A DNA stretch of 64,000 nt from Hermodice carunculata (lineage: Eukaryota > Annelida > Polychaeta > Eunicida > Amphinomidae). This document shows, one piece after another, positions 45,836 through 57,526 of this stretch. Within the stretch, counting starts at the first letter, position 1, and each line of letters opens with the position of its first letter. The translations under genes were made by a program, and so were the position numbers. Location of the stretch: the NCBI GenBank assembly GCA_964020975.1, contig OZ026627.1, positions 27,922,595 through 27,986,594 on the forward strand. Direction: 5' to 3'. The notes under the pieces were generated by a model that was not told where the DNA came from, searched no databases, and saw only the letters and a list, made by a program, of their open reading frames with translations.

Positions 45836-47225
45836 TCTCTGCTGACCTCAGGTCACAGAGCTTAAGCCACCTCTCATGTCTGTCCATCTGTTCATAAAGT
45901 TTTGCTTGTTGGTGCTACACTTTCCACAGTTTTCAAGTTAGCCCGATATAACTGTCAGTACTTATTGGATGTATGAAAATATAGGTGCCTTTCAATATTG
46001 GTGGCACCACCTACAATATTATGCAATTTTGGGGTGAAAATGTGACAATCTAAAAATCTTGTGAACACTCTAGCATCTTTAATTTTTGGCAGATCTTCAT
46101 GGGATTTGGTGGGATTGTGGGGGAGATCAAAGTTTAAGTTTTTAGTGATACAAGTGGCGACACCTTTAATTTGACGGAAATTATGAGGCAAATGTGTTTT
46201 AAGATATAAAATTCCATATCTGGAAAAGTAATGGTATTAGACTTGCCAAATTTATAGAATATATAGACCATGTCCAGTGCTAGAATATTATGTAATATCA
46301 GTGACATTGACCATCGCCATGCCTGTAAATTTGAAAAAAGGTGATTTTGCAATGGCCGGATATACCTTGGACATCAATGGCAAAGAGAATCCAGCCTCCA
46401 GATCAAAATTGCACTAAAGTACAGTGTACATAAAACAACTGGGGACCCAGTAATTATGGAATTTGGCAGTTTTCCAAAATTTATTGTTTTCTTCAATAAC
46501 TGAAAAAATTATTACCTGATTAGAACAAACAGACCATGTATGGAAAGCTGGAAGCTCTGCTTATATTTTGAACGGTAACAATTTTTTAATCTGAGTTTAA
46601 GGTCAAGGTCAAATGGCCAGTTGGAATATAGGTGTCATCTCGTGAATGCTCTACACCCCACAATTTTTGAGTCAGGCCCATATAACATTAAGAAGTGACA
46701 GAGTGTATGAAAATCTTAGTCGACATCAATGTTGGTGGTGCCGCCTATAGTATTATGTAATATACAGGCCAAAATGTGAAAATCGTGTGACCATGATGCT
46801 GTCCACAGTTTTCAAGTCAGCCCATTAAATGTGTTTTAAGATAGAAAATTCCATATCTGGAAAAGTAATTAGATTAGACTTGCCAAATTTATAGAATACG
46901 TAGACCATGTGTATTGCTAGAATGTTATGTAATATCAGTGATCTAGACCCATTTTTTGAGGTCACCATACCTGTAAAGCTGAAAAAAGTGAAATTTTCAT
47001 GGCAGGGTGTAGCTTGGACATCATTTGGTCACAGCCCATACGCTGTCAAAGTCATCAATTAGATCATTACTTTTGATCTATATTTATCTTTCTGGACAGC
47101 TTCCCATATAAATTTGCTTAATAAATCATATTTAAAAACATCTCTTATTGTCTCCAAATTTACCCATCATTCTATTATTTCTCCCCATATGCAGCAGAGC
47201 ACCAGACCCATTGGCCTCTTGCTTA
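45836..47225. mobile_element. Non-autonomous element, AGCTCTGCTGACC family, copy 2
   Basis: The left end CTCTGCTGACCTCAGGTCACAG folds back. The right end reads GCAGCAGAGCACCAGACCC followed by ATTGGCCTCTTG. The inside repeats a block twice (TAAAATTCCATATCTGGAAA at about 46207 and 46845), so this copy carries an internal duplication absent from the 32012-32945 copy. No protein. Confidence 0.68.
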
Positions 47226-47263
47226 AAAAGGGTGGTTATGTAAGACAGAAAACTAATGGTACT

Positions 47264-47446
47264 TTAACCTCCACCCACTCATTAAGACTGTGTCAACAGC
47301 TTTCCTTGGCATGTGATCTTGATAGGTCTCGTCTGCAATTACCTGTCAAAATGTTTTTCAGTACTGTTAAAATTAATCAAAAACACTGAAGCAGACGACA
47401 TTTGACCAACAGCCGGTTTAGGCTGGTTTAAGGGGGAAAGGGTTTT
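47264..47446 (+). mobile_element. TTAA-MITE family A copy 9, hairpin arm lost
   Basis: TTAA at 47264 and TTTT at 47443. The core GAAGCAGACGACATTTGACC and end AAGGGGGAAAGGG are family A. Only the left arm GTCAACAGCTTTCCTTGGCA remains; the loop and right arm are missing, which accounts for the 183-bp length. Confidence 0.85.
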
Positions 47447-47859
47447 AGAGCTCTTTGCCACATGTCAATCTTTCAGTAGCTTCCTGCATTGTTTATTTGT
47501 CCACTGAACAGATGCCAGAACAAATGACTGGGAGGCTTTGAACACAATGTGGTCCTTGGCTCCCTGCTTCAGAACCAAAAGCCTGAATTTTTATCAGAGT
47601 TTTTAGAATTCCTGAAGTCGGCCAATTGAGGAATCCAGAAATGCACCAGTGATTAGGAAGAAAAATGATACAGGTGTCAGTAGGTACATTAACAGGAGGC
47701 AGGAATTGTTAAGATCGCTCTCACAAGACTTGACTTGCAGTTTAACTCTTACAGTACCAACTAAAGTCAATGTACTATGCCCCCCCCCCCACCTCCAAAA
47801 GAGGAAGGAGCATATTGCAGTTACTTTCCTCGTGTGTGTGTCCTGACAGACAGTTTTCA
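47447..47859. other. Non-coding stretch with a MITE scrap
   Basis: TTAACTCTTACAGTACCAAC at about 47743 is a family B end without the rest. Nothing else seen. Confidence 0.4.
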
Positions 47860-49866
47860 CACAATAACTCCAAAAGTTTTTTTCTTAGGGCTTTCATAAT
47901 GCACATGCTTATAGTCCTGAATAAGGTCTCGGACCAGTGTCAAGATGGATGACCATGACCCATTTTAGTGAGTTTGGTTTTTGCATAACTTGAAAAGTTT
48001 TTGACATGGGACTGTCAAATTGCAGCTGATTACAGTCCTACACAAGGTCTCAAACGAGTTTGAAGATGGGTGACGACCCAATTCCCAAGTTCATAAAGCC
48101 ATTTTAGGGAATTTGGTTTTTAAAGTTGTCCTGTAGGGGGGACCATTTCTGTTTTTGGGTTGTCCGTCTGTCCCTTCATCTGGATTTTCATCCATTTATG
48201 CAAATTTTTGTTACACCGATATCTACAGAATGCCTCGGTGTATTTTGCTCTAATTTGGCAACGTACTTACCTTACCAGGCAAGATAAACTGATTAGATTT
48301 TGGTGTCACCATGACCTAGTTTGAGCAAATGGCACACCTTCAGTCAGTGCTTGCATTGAAGGTATGTCTAGTTACATGATAACTTGGAAAGTTTTTTGCA
48401 TAAGGCTTTGATATTACATTCGCCTGTAGTCCTGAATAAGGTCTCAAACGAATTCGAAGATGGGTGATGTTGACCCAATTCCCAAGGTCACTGAGCCATT
48501 TAAGTGAATTTGGTTTTCACGCAATAACTGGAAAAGTTTGTGACATAGGCTTGTCAAATTGCAGGTGATAACAGCCCTACATAACGTCTCGGACATGTTA
48601 GCAGGTGGGTGCCCTTGACCCAATTCCCAAGGTCACAGTCATTCAAGTGAAATTGGTTTTCACATAACTTAAAAAGTTTTTGACATGAACATGTCTTATT
48701 GCACATGGTTTTAGTTCTACATAAGGTCTTGGATGAGTTAAAAGATGGATGACCTTGACCTAAACCCAAGGTCACAGCCATTTTAGTGAATTTGGTTTTG
48801 ACACAATAACATGAAAAGTTTTTTTTACATAGGGTTTTCATATTGCCCGTGCTGATAGTCCTCACTAAGATCTCCACTGGGTCCAAAGATGGGTGACCTT
48901 GACCCATTCCAAAGGTTACAGAGCCATTTTATTGAAATTGGTTTTCACATGATAACTGGAAAAGTTTTTGGCACAGGCCTGTCAAATTGCAGGTGATTAC
49001 AGTTCTACATAAGGTCTGGGATAAGTTCAAAGATGGGCGATCTTGACCCAATTCTCAAGCTAACAGAGCCTTTTTAGGAAATTTTCATGAAATTACTTGA
49101 GAAAAGTTTTTTGGACATGGCTGTCTAATTACACATGCTGATAATCCTGAATAAGGTCTCGGACAAGTTCAAAGATGGATTACCTTATCCCAAATCCCAA
49201 GGTCAGTCATTTTGGTGAATTTGGTTTTCATGGGATAACTTTTTTAAAGTTTTTGACACAGACCTTTCTTATTGCACAGGGTTGTAGTCCTACATAAGGC
49301 CTGGGACAAGTTGGAAGATGCATGACCTTGACCTAAAGTCCAAGGTCACAAAGCCATTTTAGTGAATATGGTTTTCATGCAATGAGTTAAAAAATGTTTG
49401 ACACGTGCCTTTAAAATTGCAAGTATTATAGTCCTAAATAAGGTCTGGGACAAGTTGGAAGATGGGTGACCTTGACCCAATTTCCAAGGTCACACAGCTA
49501 TTTTAATGAATTTGGTTTTCACACGATAACTTGTACATTTTTTTTGACATAAGCCTTTCATATTGCACATGATTGTACTCCTGCATAAGGTCTTGGACAA
49601 ATTTGAAGATGGGTGACCTTGACCCAATTTCCAAGGTCACATAGCCATTTTATTGAATTTCAAATTGGATATTACTGTAGTATCGCATTGCATCTTGGAC
49701 ATGTTTGGAAATTGGTGACCTTGACCCAATTGTCAAGGTCACAGAGCCACTTTAGTAGATTTAATTTTCATGCAATAACTCAAAAAGTTTTTGACATCGG
49801 GCTTTCACATTGCACATGGTTGTAGTCACATACTTGAACCCAATTTCCAGGGTCACAGAACCATTT
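47860..49866. repeat. About 144-bp tandem array with paired TGACCTTGA / TCAAGGTCA-type sites
   Basis: Around 12 diverged units of 140-148 bp. Each has ATAACTTGAAAAGTTTTTGAC, then TAAGGTCTCGGACAAGTT, then GATGGGTGACCTTGACCCAA and CCAAGGTCACAG, then GAATTTGGTTTTCA. A CTGTCCGTC-type leader interrupts it near 48155-48190. A (TA)n run follows at 49871-49893. No protein is encoded. Confidence 0.88.
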
Positions 49867-49870
49867 TACT

Positions 49871-49893
49871 ATATATATATATATATATATATT
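49871..49893. repeat. (TA)n microsatellite
   Basis: About 11 TA units. Confidence 0.97.
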
Positions 49894-50452
49894 GGTATGC
49901 TTATACTGGGTAGTCCTCTTGTGTTTGGATAAATTCCAAGATGGGTCACGACCTAATTCTTAAGACATGTCAGGACTGTGTATTCTCTGTAGATGTATTT
50001 CCTAGTATGTATATGGCACCAAGCCAATTTAAAGTAGAGGCAGCTCAAAAATGTATGCATGGAGAGTGAAACCTTTTTGGGGACTTTGAAAAGTAGTTGC
50101 TCAATCCCTATTAAGTAATACCATATAGACCCTTGTAAGAACCGATCATTTTAATTTCATTATTACAGACATACTGATACACATGTATTACTGCACGAAA
50201 TCAAACTTGAATATTATGCATTCAGAGGCTCCAAGCTGGATTGGGGTAAAACTGGGAGATCTCCCTCGATAAGTCTATGAAAATTGGTTAATGCTGTTTG
50301 GTTATGTGCCAAAGGAAGGAAGGACATCTAATTGAGTCCAGGAGCATGCTCCTGGGAAATTTTTTTTTAATTTACCCTCTATTTTTGACACTTTACATGT
50401 ATTTTTACGAAAGGAAATGATCGTATAAAACTTGTGTGATTTTCTTTTAATT
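49894..50452. other. Non-coding stretch, no gene recognised
   Basis: Nothing recognised beyond one degraded array unit at its left edge. Confidence 0.35.
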
Positions 50453-51530
50453 ATGCCCCCTTCCTGCCGGGAGGAGGGGCATATAGTAATCGCTTTTTCT
50501 GTGCGTCTGTACATCTGTCCATCCATCCGTCCGCTATTCGTGTCCAGGCTATAATTTGCTTGTCTTTGAACTTATATTAATGAAACTTTAAACAGGTGCA
50601 TGTACACAAAAGGATATGTCATGTACCAAAAGTAGGTCACAAGATCAAATATCATATTCTTGTAAAATCATGTCCGGGTTATAATTCCTTTCTATGTCTT
50701 TTAGAATAATGATACAGACAGATGTATCTACACATATATCTTGACCTAAAGGTGTGTCATGAAACAAACTAGGTCACTAGGTCAAGTATCCGGGTTATGG
50801 TGATAGAATCATGTGAAACTACATTACACACCATGTTCAGGCTGTAATTCTGTTGTCCTTCAAGTTAGTTTGATGAAACTTTACACACAGGTGCGTCTAG
50901 GCAAAAGTGTGTGTCATGAACAAAAAATAGGTCACTAGATCAAGTATCTGGGTCACAGTGACATATCCTTGTAAAATCATGTCCAGGTTATAATTCTTTT
51001 ACCATTTTAAGTTTCATGAAACTTCACTTACACATATATCTTGGCCTAAAGGTGTGTCATGAAACAAAAGTAGGTCACTAGGACAAGTATCTGGGTCAGC
51101 TATTCAATGGCTTGCTGTTCAACGTAGATTATGAGACTTTACACACAAATGCATCTGGACATAAGGGTGTGGCATGTGTCAAAAGTAGGTCGCTAGGTCA
51201 AGTGTCTTGGTCACAGTGACATATCCACATAAAATCTTGTCTGGGCTATAATTCCTTTACTATTTAACTTAGTTTCATGAAACTTCACATACATAAATCT
51301 TGACCTAAAGGTGTGTAATGAAACAAAAGTAGGTCATTTTTTCAAGTATCTGGGTCATGGTGATACAGTCATGTAAAACTATGTAAAACCTCATGCCCAG
51401 GCTGTAATTCTGTTGTCCTTTGACTTACAATCATGAAACTTTACACAACTGTGTATCTGGACACAAAAGTGTATCATGCATAAAGTAGGTCACTAGGTCA
51501 AGTATCTGTGTCATGGTGATAGGCTATTTA
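50453..51530. mobile_element. Hairpin-led element with internal repeats of about 140 bp
   Basis: Begins with a fold-back ATGCCCCCTTCC / GGGAGGAGGGGCAT at 50453-50482 and a CATCCATCCGTCCG leader. Seven units of about 115-160 bp follow, sharing AGGTCACTAGGTCAAGTATC and GGTGTGTCATGAAACAAA. Plan and leader resemble the 53983-55404 cassette, but no matching right end was found. Confidence 0.65.
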
Positions 51531-51599
51531 TATTGACTACAGTCATTCAAAAAAAAAAGACCTTTGATCAGCAAGGTTATAAATGAGGCGAGTCGGGCA

Positions 51600-51737
51600 T
51601 GGATCCAGCAATATCTGAAAAACAAAGTGAAATATTTTCATAATATTTGAATAGGAATTATATCCAAAATAGTGAAATCAAAACTATAGCAGAATGCCAA
51701 AAATAAACATGTGAATACAAAGCAATTTACAGTACTT
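51600..51737. repeat. Dispersed repeat (copy 3 of 3)
   Basis: AATAGGAATTATATCCAAAA and CAAAGCAATTTACAGTA match 10790-10972 and 26200-26362. Confidence 0.6.
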
Positions 51738-51940
51738 GAGATGAACTCCTCTGAATTAGGATATGGGTGCTAGAGTCCTGTTCTTTGTAAAAAGACCTTT
51801 CATTCAAGTACCAGCATGCCTGTAGTCACGAAGAATATAATCATCCAGGTGAACAGCTTTCCTTGGGGCACTTTGGGTGAACCGAGACACGCCATAGAAA
51901 GCCAATGACTTGGTCAGAAGTGTGGCACTGGAAGAGTTAA
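51738..51940 (-). mobile_element. TTAA-MITE family B copy 5
   Basis: AAAAGACCTTTCATTCAAGT, ACCAGCATGCCTGTAGT and GTGGCACTGGAAGAG-TTAA are family B. The hairpin is worn (GTGAACAGCTTTCCTTGG). Its right TTAA (51937-51940) is also the left TTAA of the next element. Confidence 0.78.
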
Positions 51941-52080
51941 CACATTTGCCACTTAAATTCAGACTGGGTTGAAGACTGAGCCAACAGTCGTCCCTCGTAT
52001 GGTTGCCAACTACAACCCACGCCAAAGGAAAAGTATTAACTTCGGGCATTGTATCTTGACCAGTTTCTTCTGTCATTTTA
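51937..52080 (+). mobile_element. TTAA-MITE family A copy 10, right end lost
   Basis: CACATTTGCCACTTAAATTC follows the shared TTAA. Hairpin remains ACTGAGCCAACAGTCGTCC and GCCAAAGGAAAAGTATTAAC are visible. The 3' half is absent. Confidence 0.65.
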
Positions 52081-52248
52081 AGAAGAAGCACATAACCTTC
52101 ACAATGTCAGATGCTTGCTAGTGGCAGCGTTTAGCTGGAAGATGTTGCATGCCGATACATGTACGTCAGATCCCTCAAGATTTAACGGCTGCGGCACCTG
52201 ACATAAAAAGCAGAAAGATGCCAGGATTTGTCTGCTGTGATTCCTATT

Positions 52249-52514
52249 TTAACCATTTCCCATTGAACCAAGACCAAATTTATGTAAAGCTGACTCAACA
52301 GACTTTTTCTTCGGCATGGGTAGTGCACTAAGCACCCAACCCATTGCGAGGAAAACTGTTGAACTGGGGGCATGTGATCTGGATAGGTCTTATCTACAAT
52401 TCTGTATCTTTTCTCTTTTTTTTCACTCATTTGTGTGGAAATTAGTCAAAAACCTTAAAGCAGACAACCTTACTGTCAGCTATTTGGGCCAGTTCAAGGG
52501 GTTAAAGGGCTTAA
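52249..52514 (+). mobile_element. TTAA-MITE family A copy 11
   Basis: TTAA-CCATTTCCCATTGAACC on the left and AAAGGGC-TTAA on the right. Hairpin strings GACTCAACAGACTTTTTC and GCGAGGAAAACTGTTGAAC are worn. The core TTAAAGCAGACAACCTTACT is diverged. Confidence 0.75.
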
Positions 52515-53982
52515 GTCTGTCATTTCACTAGAACAAGACCCCCTGTGTGACACACTCACAGAATTGCCCATTATTCAGTGTAAATGTGCTTAAATTCATG
52601 TTTTTGGCGTTTCTAGTGTTTATCTGAACTTGTGATTTTCTGGGTTTTGTGCTAGCGAGACAAGCAAAATAAAATTTAGGAAAGTTGAGTGAATTTTTGG
52701 TAACACCTTTTCACTGACTCCGACCTTGAGACAAGCTCAGCACAAAATGTAACAGGGGTGGTGTAGAAAAACTTTGTTTCCTTGAAGCTGTCCATAAGGG
52801 AGTGTGTAGTAGATCATCAGGGGTTAAATCTGAAATCAACTTTTAATGTCAGTTGCATTCCCAATCATTACCATTTCAGTAGAATTAATTGACCAGCTTT
52901 CAGCTCCACTCTTTTTGTTGTTTTTTTTTTGGGGGGGGGAGGGGGGGGGTAGCATGCTTGGCAGTTGATGTTTTATTAATCAAAAGTAGAAACAGATTGC
53001 CACAAGGTATTTTTCAAGAGCAAGATAGACATTTTTCATTGAATGGTACAGACAGAGAAAGCTAGATGTAAAAAACTGATCATGTACCCGAAAAAAAAAA
53101 AAAGTGATGATGAGTCACTTGGATGAGAGCTGACAGCAATAGCAGGAAGAGTTTGCCCCTTAACCCTTATCTAATCATTTGTGGACTTTTTTGTGTTTAT
53201 TTCGAGTGATATATGTTTCCCAGCAGGCTAATCAGTTTGTGATGGTGTGCAGTTATTCTGTATTTACTCGTAGAGCTCTTATGCTACTGAAGGGTCTGCA
53301 TTCACTATTACAGGTTTGGGGGAAAAAAAATCTAAGCAATGCAGGAGAGTTTGTCCACCTGTAAGAATTCTGCATTGGCCAGTGTTTAAAACTTGTGTGC
53401 CGGTACTTGAACGTCTTCGGGAAATTTCATCCAAATATTTCGACAGCCCCTTCTGTGCAAAAAGTAAAAATATATTCATCAGCATGGACCCTTGATTGAG
53501 AAGAATTTGAAAGGAAATGGTGGCAAAAGATAAGATCCTGCAAATTTTGCTGGTGAAAAATTCTGCATTTGTCTAGCCAGAAACTGATTGAAAGCTAATC
53601 CTGTGGAGCATGAGAACATGGCATAATCCTTATAAATCCTGGTCTGGGCGTGTACCTTGCCTGCCATAGTTCGTGTCTGCAGTCTGTATGTCCCAGTTAT
53701 CTGTTCAGTCTTGAGACTGAAAATGAGCAGATCTCACCGAGACAGTATACACAGAAATGGACAACTGTCCCATCTGTGTTCAACCCACGGCAGATGCCAC
53801 AGCTTCAATTCATAGAGCAATGTAAAGGCATAGCAGAAAATTATGCAAGTGTTCTGGTAATTTTTACAGTAGATATTTCTTTCTGAAAGTGGGTTTGGAT
53901 TGTACATACTTTTAAATTGCACACCCGAAAGTTCTCTCTGTAGAAAGTGGGAGAAACTTCTGAAGGTGGAGAGCTTATATTT
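52515..53982. other. Non-coding stretch, no gene recognised
   Basis: T/G-runs near 52918-52952 and an A-run at 53091-53103. No conserved protein. Confidence 0.4.
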
Positions 53983-55404
53983 ATGTCTCCCGGTGGAAGC
54001 CGGGGGACATATTGTTTTAGTGCCCGTTTCTTCCGCTTCTTCTTCTTCTTCTTCTTCTTGTTGTTGTTCATGTTCTTCAACACTTGGTTTCCGTGCGATA
54101 AGTCTTGAAGGACTTGACAGGATTTGATGAAACTTGGTAGGATTATGTATCTAGGCAAGACCTAGGTTGGGATTGTATTTGGGTGACCTTGACCTAATTC
54201 TCAAGGTCACAGGGTCACTTATGTGAAATTGGTTTCCGTGCGATAAGTCTTGAAGAACGTGATGGAATTTAATGAAACTTGGTAGGATTATGTATCTAGG
54301 CAAGACCTAGGTTGGGATTGTATTTGGGTGACCTTGACCTAATTCTCAAGGTCACAGTCACTTATGTGAAATTGGTTTCTGTGCGATAAGTCATGAAGAA
54401 CTTGATGGAATTTGATGAAACTAGGTAGGATTATGTATCTAGGCAAGACTTAGGTTGGGATTGTATTTGGGTGACCGTGACTTAATTCTCAAGGTCACAG
54501 GGTCACTTATGTGAAATTGGTTTCCGTTCGACAAGTCATGAAGAACGTGATGGAATTTGATGAAACTTGGTAGGATTATGTATCTAGGCAAGACCTAGGT
54601 TGGGATTGTATTTGGGTGACCTTGAGCGAATTCTCAAGGTTACAGGGTCACTTATGTGAAATTGGTTTCTGTGCGATAAGTCATGAAGAACAGGATGGAA
54701 TTTGATGAAACTTGGTAGGATTATGTATCTAGGCAAGACCTAGATTGGGATTGTATTTGGGTGACCTTGACCTAATTCTCAAGGTCACAGGGTCACTTAT
54801 GTGAAATTGGTTTCTGTGCGATGTCTTGAAGAACTTGATGGAATTTGATGAAACTTGGTAGGATTATGTATCTAGGCATGACTTAGGTTGGGATTGTATT
54901 TGGGTGACCTTGACCTAATTCTCAAGTTCACAGGGTCACTTAAGGGAAATTGGTTTCCGTTCGATAAGTCATGAAGAACTTGATGGAATTTGATGAAACT
55001 TGGTAGGATTATGTATCTAGGCAAGACCTAGGTTGGGATTGTATTTGGGTGACCTTGAGCGAATTCTCAAAGTCACAGGGTCACTTATGTGAAATTGGTT
55101 TCCGTTCAATAAGTCTTGAAGAACTTGATGTAATTTGATGAAACTTGGTAGGATTATGTATCAAGGTAAGACCAAGGTTGGGATTGTATTTGGATGACCT
55201 TGACCTTATTTTGAAGGTCACAGGGTCACTTATGTGAAATTGGTTTCCGTTCGATAAGTCTTGAAGAACTTGATGAAAATTGCTAGAGTAATGTATCAAG
55301 GTGAGAGCTAAAATTGGATTGTAATTTTCAAGCAAACTTGGTCATTTGTAATTTTTTATCACCTGTAGCTTATTCAAAGACGTAAGTGTTCCACCGGGAG
55401 ACAT
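53983..55404. mobile_element. TIR-bounded cassette filled with a 144-bp tandem array
   Basis: ATGTCTCCCGGTGGAA at 53983-53998 is matched exactly, in inverse, at 55389-55404. The left end also folds on itself (ATGTCTCCCGG / CCGGGGGACAT). A (CTT)n/(GTT)n tract follows, then nine units of about 144 bp (about 54087-55260) holding GGTGACCTTGACCTAATTC and TCAAGGTCACAGGGTCAC. No protein. It fits the known plan of tandem-repeat-bearing MITEs in bivalves, but I cannot name the family. Confidence 0.82.
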
Positions 55405-55867
55405 TTGATTTTCTGTTGGAAAATCAGTCTGTTCTAGTTTATCACAGTTTTGGTACCATGGACAGTGTTTGTGCCTCAGGTCATGTTTAGAAAAAGGGAC
55501 TAAGATACATATGTGTGTGTCTATGATGATCCCAACAAGAGTCAGCATTTAATCATTGTATATTTTACTATATGTGTGATCCTGATTTACATGTGTGAAT
55601 GTATAAAACTGCAGCAGAAAAATCGACTCCGATTATAATACGGTATCAAAGACTTCTTGTTATTTGATGACACTAATGTTTGAGGTTATGAGGGACTTTA
55701 AGGTTTTCACGTGGATAAAATTGGTGTTGTGTAGCTGGGACGTAGTGACCATGTGCTTGGAAAATATCATGTCTGGTCTAGGATGTGTGTTTTGTGGGCA
55801 TGGAATTCTCAACACAGAAGAGGCTGTCCAACCTACAACAGCAGAAGAAAACGCCATGACCATTGAG
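55405..55867. other. Non-coding stretch, no gene recognised
   Basis: A 73-codon open frame at 55664-55885 has no recognisable domain. Confidence 0.35.
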
Positions 55868-56115
55868 CTTGTTAGGCTGTCATAAAACAACATCGTTATA
55901 CTGTCGTTAATTTGTAGGCTGTCATAAAACATTGCTATGCTGTTGGTGGTTAGTAGGCTGTCTAAAATCAACATTGTTATACAGATGTTAGTTTGTAGTC
56001 TGTCATAAAAGAACAGTGCTATACTGTTGGCTGTGATAAAAAAAACACATTGCTATGCTATGTCTAGTATGTCGACTGTCATAAAACAACATTGCTGCAC
56101 TGTTGTTGGTTTGAT
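55868..56115. repeat. About 42-bp degenerate minisatellite
   Basis: About five units with GGCTGTCATAAAACAACATT and TACTGTTGTTGGTTTGTA. Confidence 0.85.
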
Positions 56116-56165
56116 TACTGAAATTTAGCATTATACGACTCCAAAAAACCCCAGACAAGGTACAA

Positions 56166-56579
56166 ATGTGCAACGCTACTTCTTGCAATGGCAGTGCTGT
56201 GAGTAATGACAAACCAATGCTCACAGAGGCGGTCATTGCGGGTGTGAGTGGTCCGTGTGTGACGCATTTCCGGGTGTGGATGGAGCATGGTGCTGGGAGA
56301 GGCCATTCAGCTCTCACGGGTAATGCCTCCCTGACTGGCAGTACACAAGGAACCGGTATAGGAACACGTCACTCGCTCGCACCATGCAAAACCATTCAGG
56401 AAATTAATCTGGTCAATATTACAGTGGCGCCTCCATACCTTTCTCCTGAGCCATTGTCGTTAAGAAGAATCATATGCATTTTTTGTCATACACGAGCGCC
56501 ACAGAGCTCAAGGATATGGGGACGAGAACCTCCTGCTTGCTTGAAAAGAACTAATCTACTTGAGCATGTGGTGGCATGA
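56166..56579 (+). other. Open frame of 137 codons, unknown
   Basis: The first 150 bp are GC-richer than the surroundings and read NATSCNGSAVSNDKPMLTEA and HFRVWMEHGAGRGHS. No domain or splice support. Probably not a gene. Confidence 0.15.
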
Positions 56580-56632
56580 TAACCCTTTCCCTCTTGAATT
56601 AAGACTTAAGGCAACAGCTTGGCATGGGTTAA
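56579..56632 (+). mobile_element. TTAA-MITE family A left-end fragment
   Basis: ATAA-CCCTTTCCCTCTTGAATT, then GGCAACAGCTTGGCATGGG. The rest is absent. Confidence 0.7.
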
Positions 56633-57510
56633 AAATAAAGTTGGGAACTGTTTACCAGATGGGGTTGCTGAGGACACTGTTCGAACAATCAGTGACGGAG
56701 ATTAACAGGATCGCTGCTGAATCACAAACAGGATTAACTGATGAGACACCAGACACAATTCCTCATGTTTATGTGATGCATATAATGCTACCAGTGTACA
56801 CATGTTGTATGTGCCACCAGTGCTGAACCTAAAATCCATCAAAATGGCTTTCGATAAGGGGAGTGTCAGATATAAATTGCATCAAGGATTTATAGAGCAA
56901 AGTTTGTCATCATGTTTTAATTTCGGCATTTTGGAATAAAAGTATATTGATCTATCCTACACAAGGCCTGACAAAGAACTCTCATATTGGTGTTTTGCTC
57001 CTGAAAAGATGCAGATTTTTTTTTTTAGCCAGTTCAGTCTTCGTTGTTTGTGGCAAAAAGGCACCTGTTGATTCTGTAATATAAGGTGGTATGCCATTGC
57101 ATTGAATCAAAGACTATTTCAACAGGCATTTTAATTACACCAAGATGAGTCACTCATTGCATGACTCATTGAGAATAAAATACAAAAAAAAAAATGTACT
57201 TATCAAATGGTCATGTGCTATTAATGTCAACCTCAAGTGAACTTTACGGTGTTCTTACATCCAGCCTGTAACAGGTTCGGATGACCAGTACCTGCTCAGA
57301 TTAACGGGACACCTTTGTGAAAACATATACTACACATTAACCATTCCAATCTCAGAATTCTAGTCATTTTGCATGAGTAGTTATTTTGGTCCAGCAACAG
57401 ATGCAACATTGTAGTGTACTCTGTTGCAGACAGAAAATATTCTGGATGAGAACAATTAAAGACGTGTCCTGCTTTCACAGGTTGTATTTTTACTTTTACG
57501 TTTAGTGCTC
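56633..57510. other. Non-coding stretch, no gene recognised
   Basis: Nothing recognised between the MITE fragment and the piggyBac element. Confidence 0.4.
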
Positions 57511-57526
57511 TTAACCCTAATTACGC
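57511..57526 (+). repeat. piggyBac left end: TTAA plus terminal inverted repeat
   Basis: TTAA followed by CCCTAATTACGC. Right partner at 60355-60370. Confidence 0.88.
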
